A stretch of DNA of 64,000 bases from Pedobacter antarcticus (GCF_900112985.1 NZ_FONS01000003.1:1-64000); one strand, 5' to 3'. Shown: positions 36,842 to 46,104, counted from the stretch's first letter. Notes: generated from the sequence alone by a model not told the origin. Numbers and translations are program-made.

Positions 36842-37525
36842 TTAGATTTTCTTTTTAGGCTGGGTGATCATAAAATCTTTCAAGTAAAAAGGCTCGAAAT
36901 AAGCCAGATCTTCAAAACGCTGCAGCTGAAAAGCATCAAATGCCAATTGGCTCATTGCGCCGGCGCTGTTAAAATTATCACTATTAAAATGTGCGTGGTT
37001 ATGTGCCAGGATATCGGCACATTTCATTGCCCCGTCACCGATAAAAGTGATATCCTGATGTAATTCATGCCTGTAACTTTGTTCGTCGACGATCTTAGCT
37101 TCCACAGGCAGTACACAATCAAGATTCACACTATAAAGCGCGGTAAAGACTTCCATTCTCCTCGCATCTATCATGGGGCACACCAGCCCTGTATAACCAG
37201 CATGTTGTTTTATAAATCCACTGGCCATCATTTTTAGCGTATCGACGGCAATTAATGATTTATCAAGCGCAAAACACAGGCCTTTGGCAGTAGACACCCC
37301 AATACGTAAACCAGTATACGAACCAGGTCCTTTACTTACAGCAACTGCATCCAATGCATTAAAATCCAAGCCTGACCTTTGCATAACGTCCTGTATAAAA
37401 AGCGTAAGACTGGAAGCATGGATATTTTGAGCAGCTATTTCTTTAAGATACGTAGTCTGTCCATCGACTGATAATGCAACGGAGCATACCTGAGTAGCAG
37501 TTTCAATTTGAAGTATGGTGGCCAT
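36842..37525 (-). CDS. tsaB: tRNA threonylcarbamoyladenosine biosynthesis protein
   Basis: A 227-residue ASKHA-fold protein that dimerises with TsaD for t6A37 modification of ANN-decoding tRNAs. Signature 'VSKGPGSYTGLRIGVSTAKG' (about 64-83) and 'LIDARRMEVF' -like 'CPMIDARRMEVFTALY' are present. It lies 21 bases after yidD in the rpmH run. Confidence 0.93.
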   Translation of the reverse strand: MATILQIETATQVCSVALSVDGQTTYLKEIAAQNIHASSLTLFIQDVMQRSGLDFNALDAVAVSKGPGSYTGLRIGVSTAKGLCFALDKSLIAVDTLKMMASGFIKQHAGYTGLVCPMIDARRMEVFTALYSVNLDCVLPVEAKIVDEQSYRHELHQDITFIGDGAMKCADILAHNHAHFNSDNFNSAGAMSQLAFDAFQLQRFEDLAYFEPFYLKDFMITQPKKKI

Positions 37526-37546
37526 AAAAGATTAATAAAATTTGAA

Positions 37547-37777
37547 TTATGGAACAGGATCATGACCATGACTCCCCCAGGGATGACAACGTCCAATCCT
37601 CTTTAAAGTAAGCCAGCCTCCTTTAAAGGGGCCGTGTTTTTTGATCGCCTCTATACCATACTGAGAGCAGGTTGGCGTAAATCTGCAACTTGCTCCGAGT
37701 AAAGGCGACAAAAGCACCTGATATAAACGGATCAGCAGTAGAAAAAACCACGAGAAAATACGGTTAAAGAGTCTCAT
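37547..37777 (-). CDS. yidD: Membrane protein insertion efficiency factor
   Basis: A 76-residue YidD: amphipathic N-terminal helix ('[20 protein letters not shown]') then '[19 protein letters not shown]' and '[17 protein letters not shown]'. It helps YidC-dependent membrane insertion. Overlaps rnpA by 14 bases, the usual rnpA-yidD arrangement. Confidence 0.96.
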   Translation of the reverse strand: MRLFNRIFSWFFLLLIRLYQVLLSPLLGASCRFTPTCSQYGIEAIKKHGPFKGGWLTLKRIGRCHPWGSHGHDPVP

Positions 37778-38156
37778 CCTGGAGTGCTAAGTTGAGCTTT
37801 TTAAAAGCAGATTCCATCTTTTTCTGCATAAAAGAAAATTCAAGGTGTTCTTTGCCAATAAATTGCAATGATAACAATAGAGATTGTTCAGGATTATCCA
37901 GATAAGAATACAGCTTTTCCGACTTAATTAAACGATACGCTTCGCGCATTCTGCGTTTAATCAGATTTCGGTCGTGTGCACGCCGGAAACGCTTTTTAGA
38001 AACGTTAATTACCACTTGGGCGGGCGATACTTTTTTACCCGGAATAAGCAGGTAAGATACCCGGAACGGGTATAATAAAAAAGAAGAACCGTTCTTAAAC
38101 AACAGGTCTAATAGACTTCTGCTGCATAACCGTTCTTCTTTAGTGAATTTTTTCAT
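37764..38156 (-). CDS. rnpA: Ribonuclease P protein component
   Basis: Protein subunit of RNase P, maturing tRNA 5' ends. I start it at the ATG at 38156 ([20 protein letters not shown]), giving 130 residues; the longer frame from 38195 runs into non-conserved sequence. The diagnostic '[18 protein letters not shown]' (RNR motif) is at about 68-85. Confidence 0.93.
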   Translation of the reverse strand: MKKFTKEERLCSRSLLDLLFKNGSSFLLYPFRVSYLLIPGKKVSPAQVVINVSKKRFRRAHDRNLIKRRMREAYRLIKSEKLYSYLDNPEQSLLLSLQFIGKEHLEFSFMQKKMESAFKKLNLALQDETL

Positions 38157-38214
38157 TTTTTTGATTGCGAATTCGCAGAAATGATCTGCCAGCACTTACG
38201 TGCAGCAATCAAAA

Positions 38215-38373
38215 TTATGCTTTGTGACGACGTTCGTCAGAAACTGATAATTTTTTTCTTCCTTTTGCACGACGAGAAGCTAATACTCTTCTACCGTTTG
38301 CTGTAGCCATTCTTTCGCGGAAGCCGTGTTTGTTTCTTCTCTTTCTTTGCGAAGGTTGGAATGTTCTTTTCAT
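38215..38373 (-). CDS. rpmH: Ribosomal protein L34
   Basis: A 52-residue, very basic protein: '[20 protein letters not shown]', then '[19 protein letters not shown]' and a [13 protein letters not shown] end. L34 length and motifs are exact; ATG at 38373, stop at 38215-38217. First gene of the rpmH-rnpA-yidD-tsaB run; dnaA is not adjacent in this window. Confidence 0.98.
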   Translation of the reverse strand: MKRTFQPSQRKRRNKHGFRERMATANGRRVLASRRAKGRKKLSVSDERRHKA

Positions 38374-38416
38374 AACTGTATGATATCTTAACTATAATTT
38401 TTTTTATTGAGAGGTG

Positions 38417-38448
38417 CAAATATAATGTGATTTTTCCTCAATTGCAAA
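38417..38448 (-). promoter_or_regulatory. Promoter of the rpmH-rnpA run
   Basis: On the complement TTTG (38448-38445), a 20-base spacer, then TATATTTG (38424-38417): a full match to the Bacteroidota -33/-7 consensus. Confidence 0.75.
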
Positions 38449-38527
38449 TACATCTCAAATGTTTTATTTATTTCGCATTAAACATTCATTACTGCCCTTT
38501 GAAACTTATTAAACAACACCGCATAAT

Positions 38528-39262
38528 TTAGATTCCAAGAGCTGCTTTGAGCCTTGCATAACCTGTTTTACTTACAGGGAGCCAGATTCCGTTCTTAAGC
38601 AGCACAATATAACTATCTTTCTCTTTCAGTTCAATTTTATTGACTTGAGAGAGGTTAATCAGATAGGAACGGTGAATTCTGATAAACATTCCGGAGTCTA
38701 GAGATTGCTCAAAAAAACTCATGGTTTTATTTTTGTAGAAAATCCCCTCGGCTGTATTTAACTTCACCTGGTCATCGTCAGCTTCGAGATAATGAACCGC
38801 TTCAACTGGAATAATTTTTATACTGCCATTACTCTTAACCACAACCCTATTTTGCTGTGCAGGACTCAGGCTTGCTGTATTCAACAGTTCTTCTGTCCCT
38901 TCAGGTTGGTTAAGTTTACCTGGTAAACGTGACATGGCCTGCTCGAATCTTTCCGGCTCAATAGGTTTCAGCAGATAATCCACCGCATTCACTTCAAACG
39001 CACGAATTGCATAGGTGTCAAAAGCCGTTGTGAATATAACAGCGGGGGGATTATCAACCAGTTCCAGCATCTCAAAACCATTTATTTTAGGCATCTGAAT
39101 ATCCAGGAAGATAAAATCTGGTTTTAATTGTTGTATCGCCTTTAGCCCCTCAAAACCGTCACTACATTCCGCAATGACGGTTATATCAGGAAACTGCTGC
39201 AGATAGTGCTTTACAACATCACGGGCAAGAGGTTCATCGTCAATGAGTATAGTTCTGATCAT
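38528..39262 (-). CDS. LytTR-family response regulator
   Basis: A 244-residue regulator: receiver (2-120, 'ILIDDEPLARDVVKHYLQQF', phospho-Asp in 'FIFLDIQMPKINGFEML', 'KPIEPERFEQAM') and LytTR domain (about 145-244, 'IPVEAVHYLEADDDQVKLNT', 'FIRIHRSYLINLSQVNKIEL'). It overlaps the LytS-type kinase gene by 23 bases, so they are coupled and form a pair. Confidence 0.95.
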   Translation of the reverse strand: MIRTILIDDEPLARDVVKHYLQQFPDITVIAECSDGFEGLKAIQQLKPDFIFLDIQMPKINGFEMLELVDNPPAVIFTTAFDTYAIRAFEVNAVDYLLKPIEPERFEQAMSRLPGKLNQPEGTEELLNTASLSPAQQNRVVVKSNGSIKIIPVEAVHYLEADDDQVKLNTAEGIFYKNKTMSFFEQSLDSGMFIRIHRSYLINLSQVNKIELKEKDSYIVLLKNGIWLPVSKTGYARLKAALGI

Positions 39263-40301
39263 AATTTTGAGGTATTTGGAGCGTAGTACGATATAAATTC
39301 CCGTCCAGACTTTCGGTTTTTAACAACGTCTGATCGGCAAAGAGTAAATATAATCTTCTTTTAATAGCAGAAAGGCCAAAACCTGTTCCTCCTGAACTTT
39401 TTAGTTCCGGGTCATAAGGATTTTCTACTCTGATTTTAAGCTGTTGATTCTCCTCACTGATCTGAATGGAAATTAAGACCGGACCAGACGTGTTGTATAA
39501 TCCAAATTTGATGGCATTTTCGACTATAGGCTGTAACAAAGTACCTGGCAGCATCATATTTAAGGTAGATTCATCCATATGAATATTCAGATTCAACCTG
39601 TGACTAAATCTAACTTTTTCGATATCAAGATAAAGTTGAATATATTCCATTTCTTCTGCCACTGTAACCCAGACATCATCATCCCTTTTAAGTGTTCCCC
39701 GTAAAAAAGATGCCAGCTTAGTGATCATCAGACCAGCCTCTTTTGGATTGACTATAGTGAGTGCATATACTGAATTCAAACTGTTAAATAAGAAATGAGG
39801 CTGCAGCTGGTGCCGGAGTTTATTTAGCTCTGCTTCTTTAGCCAGATTCTGTGCAGCAAACAGACGTTGCTGCATTTCTGACTGTTCCTCTAACCGGTAC
39901 CAGAGCATATTTGAGAAAGTACACCAGGCGAGAAATACAAATAGAATAACAGCGCGGAATAATAAAGTAAATTCAAGGAAATACAAATAACTATTATACG
40001 AATCAAAAATATAACTAAGAATATAATTACTCCCTAAAGTTATTAAAGAAGACAGCACGGCTGAAATAATCAACACAAAAAACAGTGCATCATCAGCCGG
40101 CTTGTAATAACGTGTTATGGTACTCACTACAATACAGCTGGCCAGTAAGAAAGATGCAGTCAATATACTATCTGTTATAGCCGCATACCAGTTCAGATTC
40201 AGCGCATAATAAAAGATAAGTGAGAAACCTGCCGCCCAACATACGTACAATATCAACGCATTTCTCTTAACGACTGTGCTGGATAAAGGGTTTCTGGTCA
40301 T
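39240..40301 (-). CDS. LytS-type sensor histidine kinase
   Basis: A 353-residue kinase with about four membrane helices in residues 12-140 and no large extracellular domain, then a His_kinase domain: 'KLRHQLQPHFLFNSLNSVYA' (phospho-His) and an ATPase end ('LLQPIVENAIKFGLY', 'GGTGFGLSAIKRRLYLLF'). It probably senses membrane or envelope state or is governed by the adjacent LiaF-like protein. Confidence 0.93.
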   Translation of the reverse strand: MTRNPLSSTVVKRNALILYVCWAAGFSLIFYYALNLNWYAAITDSILTASFLLASCIVVSTITRYYKPADDALFFVLIISAVLSSLITLGSNYILSYIFDSYNSYLYFLEFTLLFRAVILFVFLAWCTFSNMLWYRLEEQSEMQQRLFAAQNLAKEAELNKLRHQLQPHFLFNSLNSVYALTIVNPKEAGLMITKLASFLRGTLKRDDDVWVTVAEEMEYIQLYLDIEKVRFSHRLNLNIHMDESTLNMMLPGTLLQPIVENAIKFGLYNTSGPVLISIQISEENQQLKIRVENPYDPELKSSGGTGFGLSAIKRRLYLLFADQTLLKTESLDGNLYRTTLQIPQNYDQNYTH

Positions 40302-40309
40302 AATTCGTT

Positions 40310-41110
40310 TTAAAAATTACTGATATCAATTCCACCTAACAAAGCAGTCCCTCTGATGACCAGAACTTTCGGATTCCCTTCGATATGGGTAACTACTGCC
40401 CTGCGGTCATTCAAACCACCAAAGATAGGCGTGACCTCAGATTTAACCACCCAGTGAGGCGGAATAATTAATTTAACCCCACCGAATATTGCCGTAATTT
40501 CTATAGCTATCGTGTTTTCAAAATCCGACTGAATAAAATTAAGTTCTGCACCACTAAATACGACAACGACTTCTCCTCCCAATAAGTTTTTTGAATAAAA
40601 CTGCTGCTTACTTCCACTAAAAACATTTACCAGATCAATAACGTCACCTGTATTATTAGTCGGGGCACCTGAAGAAAACCCGTACTGATCATCTTGGGTA
40701 CCCGCATCGTCAGAAACAGGATTTACCAAAGGATCTCCTTTAAAATCAGCCGAAGGTCTATCGCCGAAAGGATTATTTTTCTTCAATTTACGAGATGGAC
40801 TTAAAATCAAATACAGACCCAGAATAATAAATATCCCTGGAAAATAGTAGGTTGAAAAGTTCAGGTCGCTAAATCGCTGTAAAGTAAAGAACCCGCCAAT
40901 TAAAACCATAACCAGCCATCCTCCTCCTATAAAATTGCGTTTAGCACCTACTATAATTCCAATAACCATTAAGATCACGTGCCAGCTAAATAACCATTGC
41001 GGAAGGAAGAAGCCAAAGTTCCGGCTTAAGAAAAACAACCCGACCAGCAGCAGGATTAATCCACTCCACATTCTGTTGGTATGTTTGTCAGATTTATATG
41101 AATTTTTCAT
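40310..41110 (-). CDS. LiaF-like membrane protein
   Basis: A 266-residue protein: four hydrophobic helices in about residues 12-105, a polar linker, then a C-terminal beta-rich LiaF-type domain ('VNVFSGSKQQFYSKNLLGGE', 'AIFGGVKLIIPPHWVVKSEV', 'PIFGGLNDRR'). LiaF proteins restrain cell-envelope stress kinases. First in the operon LiaF-like / LytS / LytTR, consistent with an envelope-stress three-component system. Confidence 0.85.
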   Translation of the reverse strand: MKNSYKSDKHTNRMWSGLILLLVGLFFLSRNFGFFLPQWLFSWHVILMVIGIIVGAKRNFIGGGWLVMVLIGGFFTLQRFSDLNFSTYYFPGIFIILGLYLILSPSRKLKKNNPFGDRPSADFKGDPLVNPVSDDAGTQDDQYGFSSGAPTNNTGDVIDLVNVFSGSKQQFYSKNLLGGEVVVVFSGAELNFIQSDFENTIAIEITAIFGGVKLIIPPHWVVKSEVTPIFGGLNDRRAVVTHIEGNPKVLVIRGTALLGGIDISNF

Positions 41111-41191
41111 AAGAATGTTTTCAAATTATCGATTGTAAAGCTAAAGTACATTCATTTTGACAGCAGGAAATGGGTTGTCTATCTAAAGTCG

Positions 41192-41228
41192 TATTTTACC
41201 GGTAAATCCCGATATTTTACCGGTAAAA
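41192..41228. promoter_or_regulatory. Tandem direct/palindromic operator between LiaF-like operon and ChaN-like gene
   Basis: TATTTTACCGGTAAA occurs twice, with TTTACCGGTAAA palindromes at 41195-41206 and 41216-41227, centres exactly 21 bp apart. The 21-bp period fits the paired 9-bp sites with 12-bp spacing used by LytTR regulators, and ACCGGTAAA partly matches that consensus. The operon's own LytTR regulator is the natural candidate. Confidence 0.6.
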
Positions 41229-41298
41229 AAAAATGTGTAATTTTCGCACAATCCCTGACCGCTGGTCTGCGGAACCTAATTTAAATGCCAAAAACAAC

Positions 41299-42192
41299 AT
41301 GAGAATTTACAGCTACCTGCTCGCGATATTAGTATCTCCCCTATTCCTGTCTGCACAACAAAACAGCGACAGACATCCGGAATCGAATTCAGGAGCGGAA
41401 GGTTATCGTTTATACGACAGCAAATCCGGCAAATCAATTACTACTGATGACATTGTAAAGCGAATGAAGAATACCGATGTATTGGTGTTCGGGGAGGAAC
41501 ATAATGATTCGACAGCTCATAGCCTTCAGGCCGAAATCTTAACTAAGATGATCGCAGCCTATCCGCAAACTGCACTCACAATGGAAATGTTCGCTACCGA
41601 TGTGCAGCTGACCATAAATGAGTACCTGTCTTCTCTGATCTCCGAAAAGAATTTTATTAAAGAAGCGCGTGCCTGGAACAATTATGCGGACTACAGGCCG
41701 ATGATCGAAATAGCGAAACAGAACAAAACAGACGTGATTGGTGGAAATGTGGCCACCCGCTACAGTAACGCTGTGACTTTTTTTGGATTGAGTAAGTTGC
41801 AGGATTTCCCAGAACCTTCAAAGAAATTATTGCCCCCCCTTCCTTTAGACACAGCTACAGGAAGATACTATGATAAATTTATAGAAACATTAGGCGGACA
41901 CGGTATGGGGAATATGAAAATATATCAAACTCAGAACTTATGGGATGCCGCTATGGCCTGGGCGATTAGTAATTATGCTAAACAATACCCGGAAAGAAAG
42001 ATTTTACAGATTAACGGCCGTTTTCACAGCGACGAAAAGCTAGGCTTATTATTTCCTTTAAAAAGATATGCACCAAAACTTAAAGTGCTGACCATATCGT
42101 CATTTGCAGCTGCAGAAGATGATGACTGGAAAACATTTCGTCATCTGGCTGATTTTATTCTAATAACACCACAGGTGCCCGAAAAAAAATAG
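41299..42192 (+). CDS. ChaN-family haem-binding-like exported protein
   Basis: A 297-residue protein from ATG 41299 with a signal peptide (MRIYSYLLAILVSPLFLSAQ). The ChaN/Tiki-like core is visible: 'DVLVFGEEHNDSTAHSLQAE' (E/H pair), 'LTMEMFATDVQ', 'VIGGNVATRYSN' and 'QINGRFHSDEKLGLLF'. ChaN proteins bind haem and are tied to iron acquisition; some relatives are proteases of the Tiki clan. The tandem operator upstream suggests regulated expression. Confidence 0.82.
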   Translation: MRIYSYLLAILVSPLFLSAQQNSDRHPESNSGAEGYRLYDSKSGKSITTDDIVKRMKNTDVLVFGEEHNDSTAHSLQAEILTKMIAAYPQTALTMEMFATDVQLTINEYLSSLISEKNFIKEARAWNNYADYRPMIEIAKQNKTDVIGGNVATRYSNAVTFFGLSKLQDFPEPSKKLLPPLPLDTATGRYYDKFIETLGGHGMGNMKIYQTQNLWDAAMAWAISNYAKQYPERKILQINGRFHSDEKLGLLFPLKRYAPKLKVLTISSFAAAEDDDWKTFRHLADFILITPQVPEKK

Positions 42193-42214
42193 GTGGATAA
42201 ATTTTATCCACCTA
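42182..42214 (-). terminator. Terminator of mscL
   Basis: TAGGTGGATAAA and TTTATCCACCTA (42190-42214) form a perfect inverted repeat around one base; eight T follow on the complement (42189-42182). It overlaps the stop codon of the ChaN-like gene. Confidence 0.8.
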
Positions 42215-42226
42215 AATATCTTGATG

Positions 42227-42673
42227 CTAATTTCTTACTTTCAGTAAGTCTCTGATTTCAGTCAGTAGTGTTTCTTCTTTAGTAGGCGCTGGTGCAGCTA
42301 CAGGCTGTGCCTCTTGCTTACGTTTCATTGTATTAATTGCTTTAACCATTAAAAAGATAATAAACGCAAGAATAACGAAATTGATCACCTCAGTTGCAAA
42401 GTTTCCCCAGGCGAAAACAGGGCCTGCTTTTTTTGCATCTTCCAAAGACGCGTTAGGATTACCTGCGACGAATTCACGGACTTTATCATTTAACGGCAGG
42501 TAGAAGTTGGTGAATCCCTTATCCCCTATTAGCAAGCTGATCGGCGGCATAATTAAATCGTTAACCATGGAAGTAACGATTTTACCAAATGCACCTCCAA
42601 TGATAACACCGACTGCTAGATCGATAACATTGCCTTTTACAGCAAACTCCTTAAATTCTTTAACGAAACTCAT
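42227..42673 (-). CDS. mscL: Large-conductance mechanosensitive channel
   Basis: A 148-residue MscL from ATG 42673 ([20 protein letters not shown]). TM1 '[20 protein letters not shown]' with the gate glycines, periplasmic loop, TM2 (about 83-105, '[20 protein letters not shown]') and a C-terminal helix. It releases solutes on hypo-osmotic shock. The longer frame to 42748 is rejected since MscL begins at this ATG. Confidence 0.97.
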   Translation of the reverse strand: MSFVKEFKEFAVKGNVIDLAVGVIIGGAFGKIVTSMVNDLIMPPISLLIGDKGFTNFYLPLNDKVREFVAGNPNASLEDAKKAGPVFAWGNFATEVINFVILAFIIFLMVKAINTMKRKQEAQPVAAPAPTKEETLLTEIRDLLKVRN

Positions 42674-42808
42674 AAATAGTAGATTAGTAATGTGTTCAAT
42701 TTTAATAAAAATAATAAAATTATTAAGAAACAAATACATTTTTGTCACAATCCCGCATCAAGTTACAATAATAGATGGATCCTATAGTTTATATCTAAAG
42801 CAAATGCT

Positions 42809-42816
42809 TATTTTTG
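42809..42816 (+). promoter_or_regulatory. -7 promoter element of rpoN
   Basis: TATTTTTG matches TAnnTTTG, 30 bases before the ATG at 42847. Confidence 0.4.
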
Positions 42817-42846
42817 AAACGGGTCAAAATACCTGGTCTACAAAAC

Positions 42847-44319
42847 ATGCTTAAACAACATTTACAACAAAAATTACTTCAGAAACTCTCTCCACAGCAA
42901 ATTCAGTTCATCAAATTGCTGCAGGTGCCCACAGTCGCGCTGGATACCCGTATTAAAGAAGAACTGGAAGAAAATCCTGCACTGGAAGACCCAAGTCTGA
43001 TGATCGCAGAAGAACCAAAAAGTGAATATGACGATCTGAATGATTCTCCAGAAGAATTTGATCCTTCTGCGAAAGAAGAAAACACGGATGAGTTTAACGT
43101 AGATGATTATTTACAGGATGACAATACTAATGATTACAGCACATCCTACAATAATAATGATGATGATGAGGAGAAGAAAGAAACACCTATCGCTATAGAA
43201 AGTACGTTTTTCGAAAGTTTACAGGAACAGCTTGATTTGGTTCCACTTTCAGACCATGACTTTATTATAGGAAAACAAATTATCGGTAGCCTTGACGACG
43301 ACGGATATCTGAGAAGACCAATTACTTCCATGATTGACGATCTTGCTTTTTCTCAAAATGCGATGGTAGAAGAAGAAGATGTATTGGAAATGCTTAAAGT
43401 AATCCAAAGCTTCGATCCACCGGGTATAGCGGCCAGAGACCTTCAGGAATGCCTTACGTTGCAGTTAAAACGGAAAGATCCAAATAATCTGATCATACAG
43501 AAAGCAATTATGATCGTTGAGAATTACCTGGACGAATTTACCAGAAAACATTACGACAAACTCGAAAAATCACTTGGCCTGAATAGCGAAGATCTTAAAG
43601 AAATAATCACAGAAATCTTACGTTTAAATCCCAAACCCGGAGATTCCAACCAGGTTACTACTAAACAATTACAGGTTATACCTGATTTTCATATCTCCAA
43701 TAATGACGCTGTCCTTATTCTGACACTTAATTCTAAGAATGCGCCGGAACTCCGTGTTAGCCGCTCTTATATTGATATGTTTGAGCATTATGACAAAGCT
43801 GCTCAAAAAGACAAAAAGCTTAAAGAGGCAGTACAGTTTGTAAAGCAGAAACTAGATTCAGCTAAATGGTTCATCGATGCGATTAAACAACGTCAGCAGA
43901 CGTTGCTTAAAACTATGAATGCAATTATGCAGTACCAATACGAATACTTACTCACGGGCGACGAACGTAAAATGCGTCCAATGATTCTGAAAGATATTGC
44001 TGACAAAATTGACATGGATATCTCTACGGTGTCCAGAGTAGCTAATTCAAAATATGTACAAACAGAGTTTGGTACGTTTTTATTAAAATCATTCTTTTCA
44101 GAAGCTATTCAGACAGAAAGCGGAGAAGAGGTTTCCAATAAAGAAGTCAAAAAGATTCTGGAAGACTGTATAGGAAATGAAGATAAGCGCAAACCACTGG
44201 CCGATGAGAAGCTTACTGAAATCTTAAAAGAACAGGGATATAATATTGCAAGGAGAACAGTTGCCAAGTACCGTGAGCAAATGAATATTCCGGTTGCCAG
44301 GTTACGTAAAGAACTATAA
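42847..44319 (+). CDS. rpoN: RNA polymerase sigma-54 factor
   Basis: A 490-residue sigma factor from ATG 42847 (MLKQHLQQKLLQKLSPQQIQ, region I glutamine-rich). An acidic region II (about 55-115) follows, then the core-binding region and the HTH ('LKDIADKIDMDISTVSRVAN'), ending with the RpoN box 'ARRTVAKYREQMNIP'. Sigma-54 promoters (GG-N10-GC) were not searched for exhaustively. Confidence 0.97.
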   Translation: MLKQHLQQKLLQKLSPQQIQFIKLLQVPTVALDTRIKEELEENPALEDPSLMIAEEPKSEYDDLNDSPEEFDPSAKEENTDEFNVDDYLQDDNTNDYSTSYNNNDDDEEKKETPIAIESTFFESLQEQLDLVPLSDHDFIIGKQIIGSLDDDGYLRRPITSMIDDLAFSQNAMVEEEDVLEMLKVIQSFDPPGIAARDLQECLTLQLKRKDPNNLIIQKAIMIVENYLDEFTRKHYDKLEKSLGLNSEDLKEIITEILRLNPKPGDSNQVTTKQLQVIPDFHISNNDAVLILTLNSKNAPELRVSRSYIDMFEHYDKAAQKDKKLKEAVQFVKQKLDSAKWFIDAIKQRQQTLLKTMNAIMQYQYEYLLTGDERKMRPMILKDIADKIDMDISTVSRVANSKYVQTEFGTFLLKSFFSEAIQTESGEEVSNKEVKKILEDCIGNEDKRKPLADEKLTEILKEQGYNIARRTVAKYREQMNIPVARLRKEL

Positions 44320-44325
44320 TTCTTT

Positions 44326-44360
44326 GATCTGCAGATAAAGCCTTATCTGCAGATCTTTTC
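44326..44360. terminator. Bidirectional terminator between rpoN and the receiver gene
   Basis: GATCTGCAGATAA (44326-44338) and TTATCTGCAGATC (44343-44355) pair perfectly; TTTTC follows on plus and AAAG on the complement side. Confidence 0.8.
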
Positions 44361-44827
44361 TAAGAAAGCAAATTTTGTCTGAGCAGAAACTCAAGTTGAT
44401 TATTGGCTACCAGTAAAGCCTCAGTAAGTTCTCTGTTCTCTTTCCTCAGGGAATAAATCTCAAATGCCTTTTCGATATTAATTCTCAAATCTTCATCCAT
44501 CCAGGGTTTTTGAATATATTTATATACCTGTCCCTTATTAATTGCATCAATTACGGCATTGATATCAGCATACCCCGTCAATAATATCCTGATAGGGTCT
44601 GGAAAGTCGGGAATAATAGACTCCAAAAATTCAATTCCTGTGGTTACAGGCATCCGCTGATCAGTAATAATCACATGGATGAGTTCTTTTTCAAGAATTT
44701 TCCGCCCTTCAACCGCAGATTCTGCTGTAAATACGTTGAATTTCCTTCGAAACCCGGCTTTAAAAGAGTTTAAATTATGAACTTCATCGTCCACATAAAG
44801 GACATTTATAAGGGTTTCGGAATTCAT
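44360..44827 (-). CDS. Response regulator receiver protein with short helical tail
   Basis: A 155-residue protein: receiver domain with 'VLYVDDEVHNLNSFKAGFRR', phospho-Asp in 'VIITDQRMPVTTGIEFL', 'RILLTGYADINAVIDAINKG' and 'YIQKPWMDEDL', then a coiled-coil-like tail. It is clearly a paralogue of the receiver of the 48957-50036 protein. It is divergent from the ThiF-GNAT-kinase operon and probably belongs to the same signalling circuit. Confidence 0.85.
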   Translation of the reverse strand: MNSETLINVLYVDDEVHNLNSFKAGFRRKFNVFTAESAVEGRKILEKELIHVIITDQRMPVTTGIEFLESIIPDFPDPIRILLTGYADINAVIDAINKGQVYKYIQKPWMDEDLRINIEKAFEIYSLRKENRELTEALLVANNQLEFLLRQNLLS

Positions 44828-44951
44828 CTGTATTTATTGGATTTTTTTGTTAAATATATTGCTTTTATAAATTCAAAAAAACTAATTTCGGATAAAAAAT
44901 ATTCCCACATAATAATTGACCATTTTTACAAAAAAGTTAACAATTCAGCTC

Positions 44952-46091
44952 ATGGATATTTTACAGTCCAGTATTAATGCTTCAGGAAATTCATCCATAT
45001 ATCGCCCGGTATATTATAGAATCCATGATCAGGAAGATGAAAGAAAGCTTCATGCCCTGATTAAAAATAATCCGGACATTCTCATTTACGATACAATTTA
45101 TACCCAGTTAACTGAATTAATTCGGTTACAGCATCCTACTCAAAGACCAGATGCATCTGCAACTGCGATTCTAATCAGCGAACATGCCGGAAAGGATCTA
45201 AAATCTTATGGCGTCTGGGTATATTATCCATGGTCAAAAAAACTTGTCCACCTACTAGACGAAGAGGAATTTGTATTTGTCCGGACAAGCAGAAATATTT
45301 ATAAAATCACACCAGAAGAAATTCAGATACTCAGGAATAAGAAGATTGGTATTATTGGTCTCTCCGTTGGGCAGAGTATTGCTTTAACACTGGCTACAGA
45401 ACGAACCTGCGGAGAACTACGCCTGGCAGATTTTGACGAGATTGAACTCAGTAATATGAACCGCATAAAGGTCGGTGTTGCAGAATTAGGTTTGAATAAA
45501 GCCATTGTAGCGGCCCGTCAAATTGCAGAATTAGACCCGTTTATTGACGTTAAGTGCTTTACATCCGGTGTAAACGCCCAAAATATCAACAGCTTCTTTA
45601 CAGAAGATGGCAAGCTCGATATTCTGGTAGAAGAATGTGATGGAATAGATATCAAAATACTCAGTCGTATTAAAGCCAAATCATTGGGCATCCCGGTAAT
45701 TATGGACACTAATGACAAGGGCATGCTTGACGTTGAACGTTTTGACCTGGAACCTGAACGACCAATCTTTCATGGTAAGGTTCCGGAACTGGAGGCCTAT
45801 TCTGAGGAGGAACTGACGGATAAACTTAGAACACTAACTATACCTGAAAAAATCGAATACCTGGCCCGGATAATTGGTTTTGAAAACCTCTCACCTGCTA
45901 TGTTGAGATCTGTGAGTGAGATGAATAAAACTATAGTAGGCTGGCCACAGCTGGCCTCTGCTGTAACTTTAGGCGGAGCGATGATTACAGATGTCAGCAG
46001 AAAAATATTACTTCAGCAATTTTCAGTTTCGGGGAGGTTTTTTGTAGATTTTGACGAACTGGTTCAAGAAGATAAAAACACTATAAAATAA
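44952..46091 (+). CDS. E1-like ThiF-family adenylyltransferase
   Basis: A 379-residue protein from ATG 44952 (MDILQSSINASGNSSIYRPV). An N-terminal domain of about 125 residues is unassigned. The adenylation domain follows: nucleotide loop 'KIGIIGLSVGQSIALTLATE' (a GxxxGxS variant), 'ADFDEIELSNMNRIKVG' (D, N and R of the ATP site), lysine in 'LGLNKAIVAARQIAELDP', and 'ECDGIDIKILSRIKAKSLGI'. After that region I see no cysteine, so the thioester Cys and the CxxC zinc pairs of ubiquitin-type E1s are missing. It resembles the ThiF part of Rv1355c-type proteins. First gene of a packed operon with GNAT and sensor-kinase genes. Confidence 0.82.
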   Translation: MDILQSSINASGNSSIYRPVYYRIHDQEDERKLHALIKNNPDILIYDTIYTQLTELIRLQHPTQRPDASATAILISEHAGKDLKSYGVWVYYPWSKKLVHLLDEEEFVFVRTSRNIYKITPEEIQILRNKKIGIIGLSVGQSIALTLATERTCGELRLADFDEIELSNMNRIKVGVAELGLNKAIVAARQIAELDPFIDVKCFTSGVNAQNINSFFTEDGKLDILVEECDGIDIKILSRIKAKSLGIPVIMDTNDKGMLDVERFDLEPERPIFHGKVPELEAYSEEELTDKLRTLTIPEKIEYLARIIGFENLSPAMLRSVSEMNKTIVGWPQLASAVTLGGAMITDVSRKILLQQFSVSGRFFVDFDELVQEDKNTIK

Positions 46092-46104
46092 AAACTGGCA
46101 AGCA

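Noticed and set aside
41192-41228. Two repeats as a start of a CRISPR array
   Set aside because: Only two short palindromic copies at 21-bp period, no spacers or cas genes; the place fits an operator.
42190-42214. TTATCCACC inside a hairpin, similar to a DnaA box
   Set aside because: It is one imperfect copy inside a clear terminator stem of mscL; no cluster of boxes, dnaA or AT-rich unwinding region is present.
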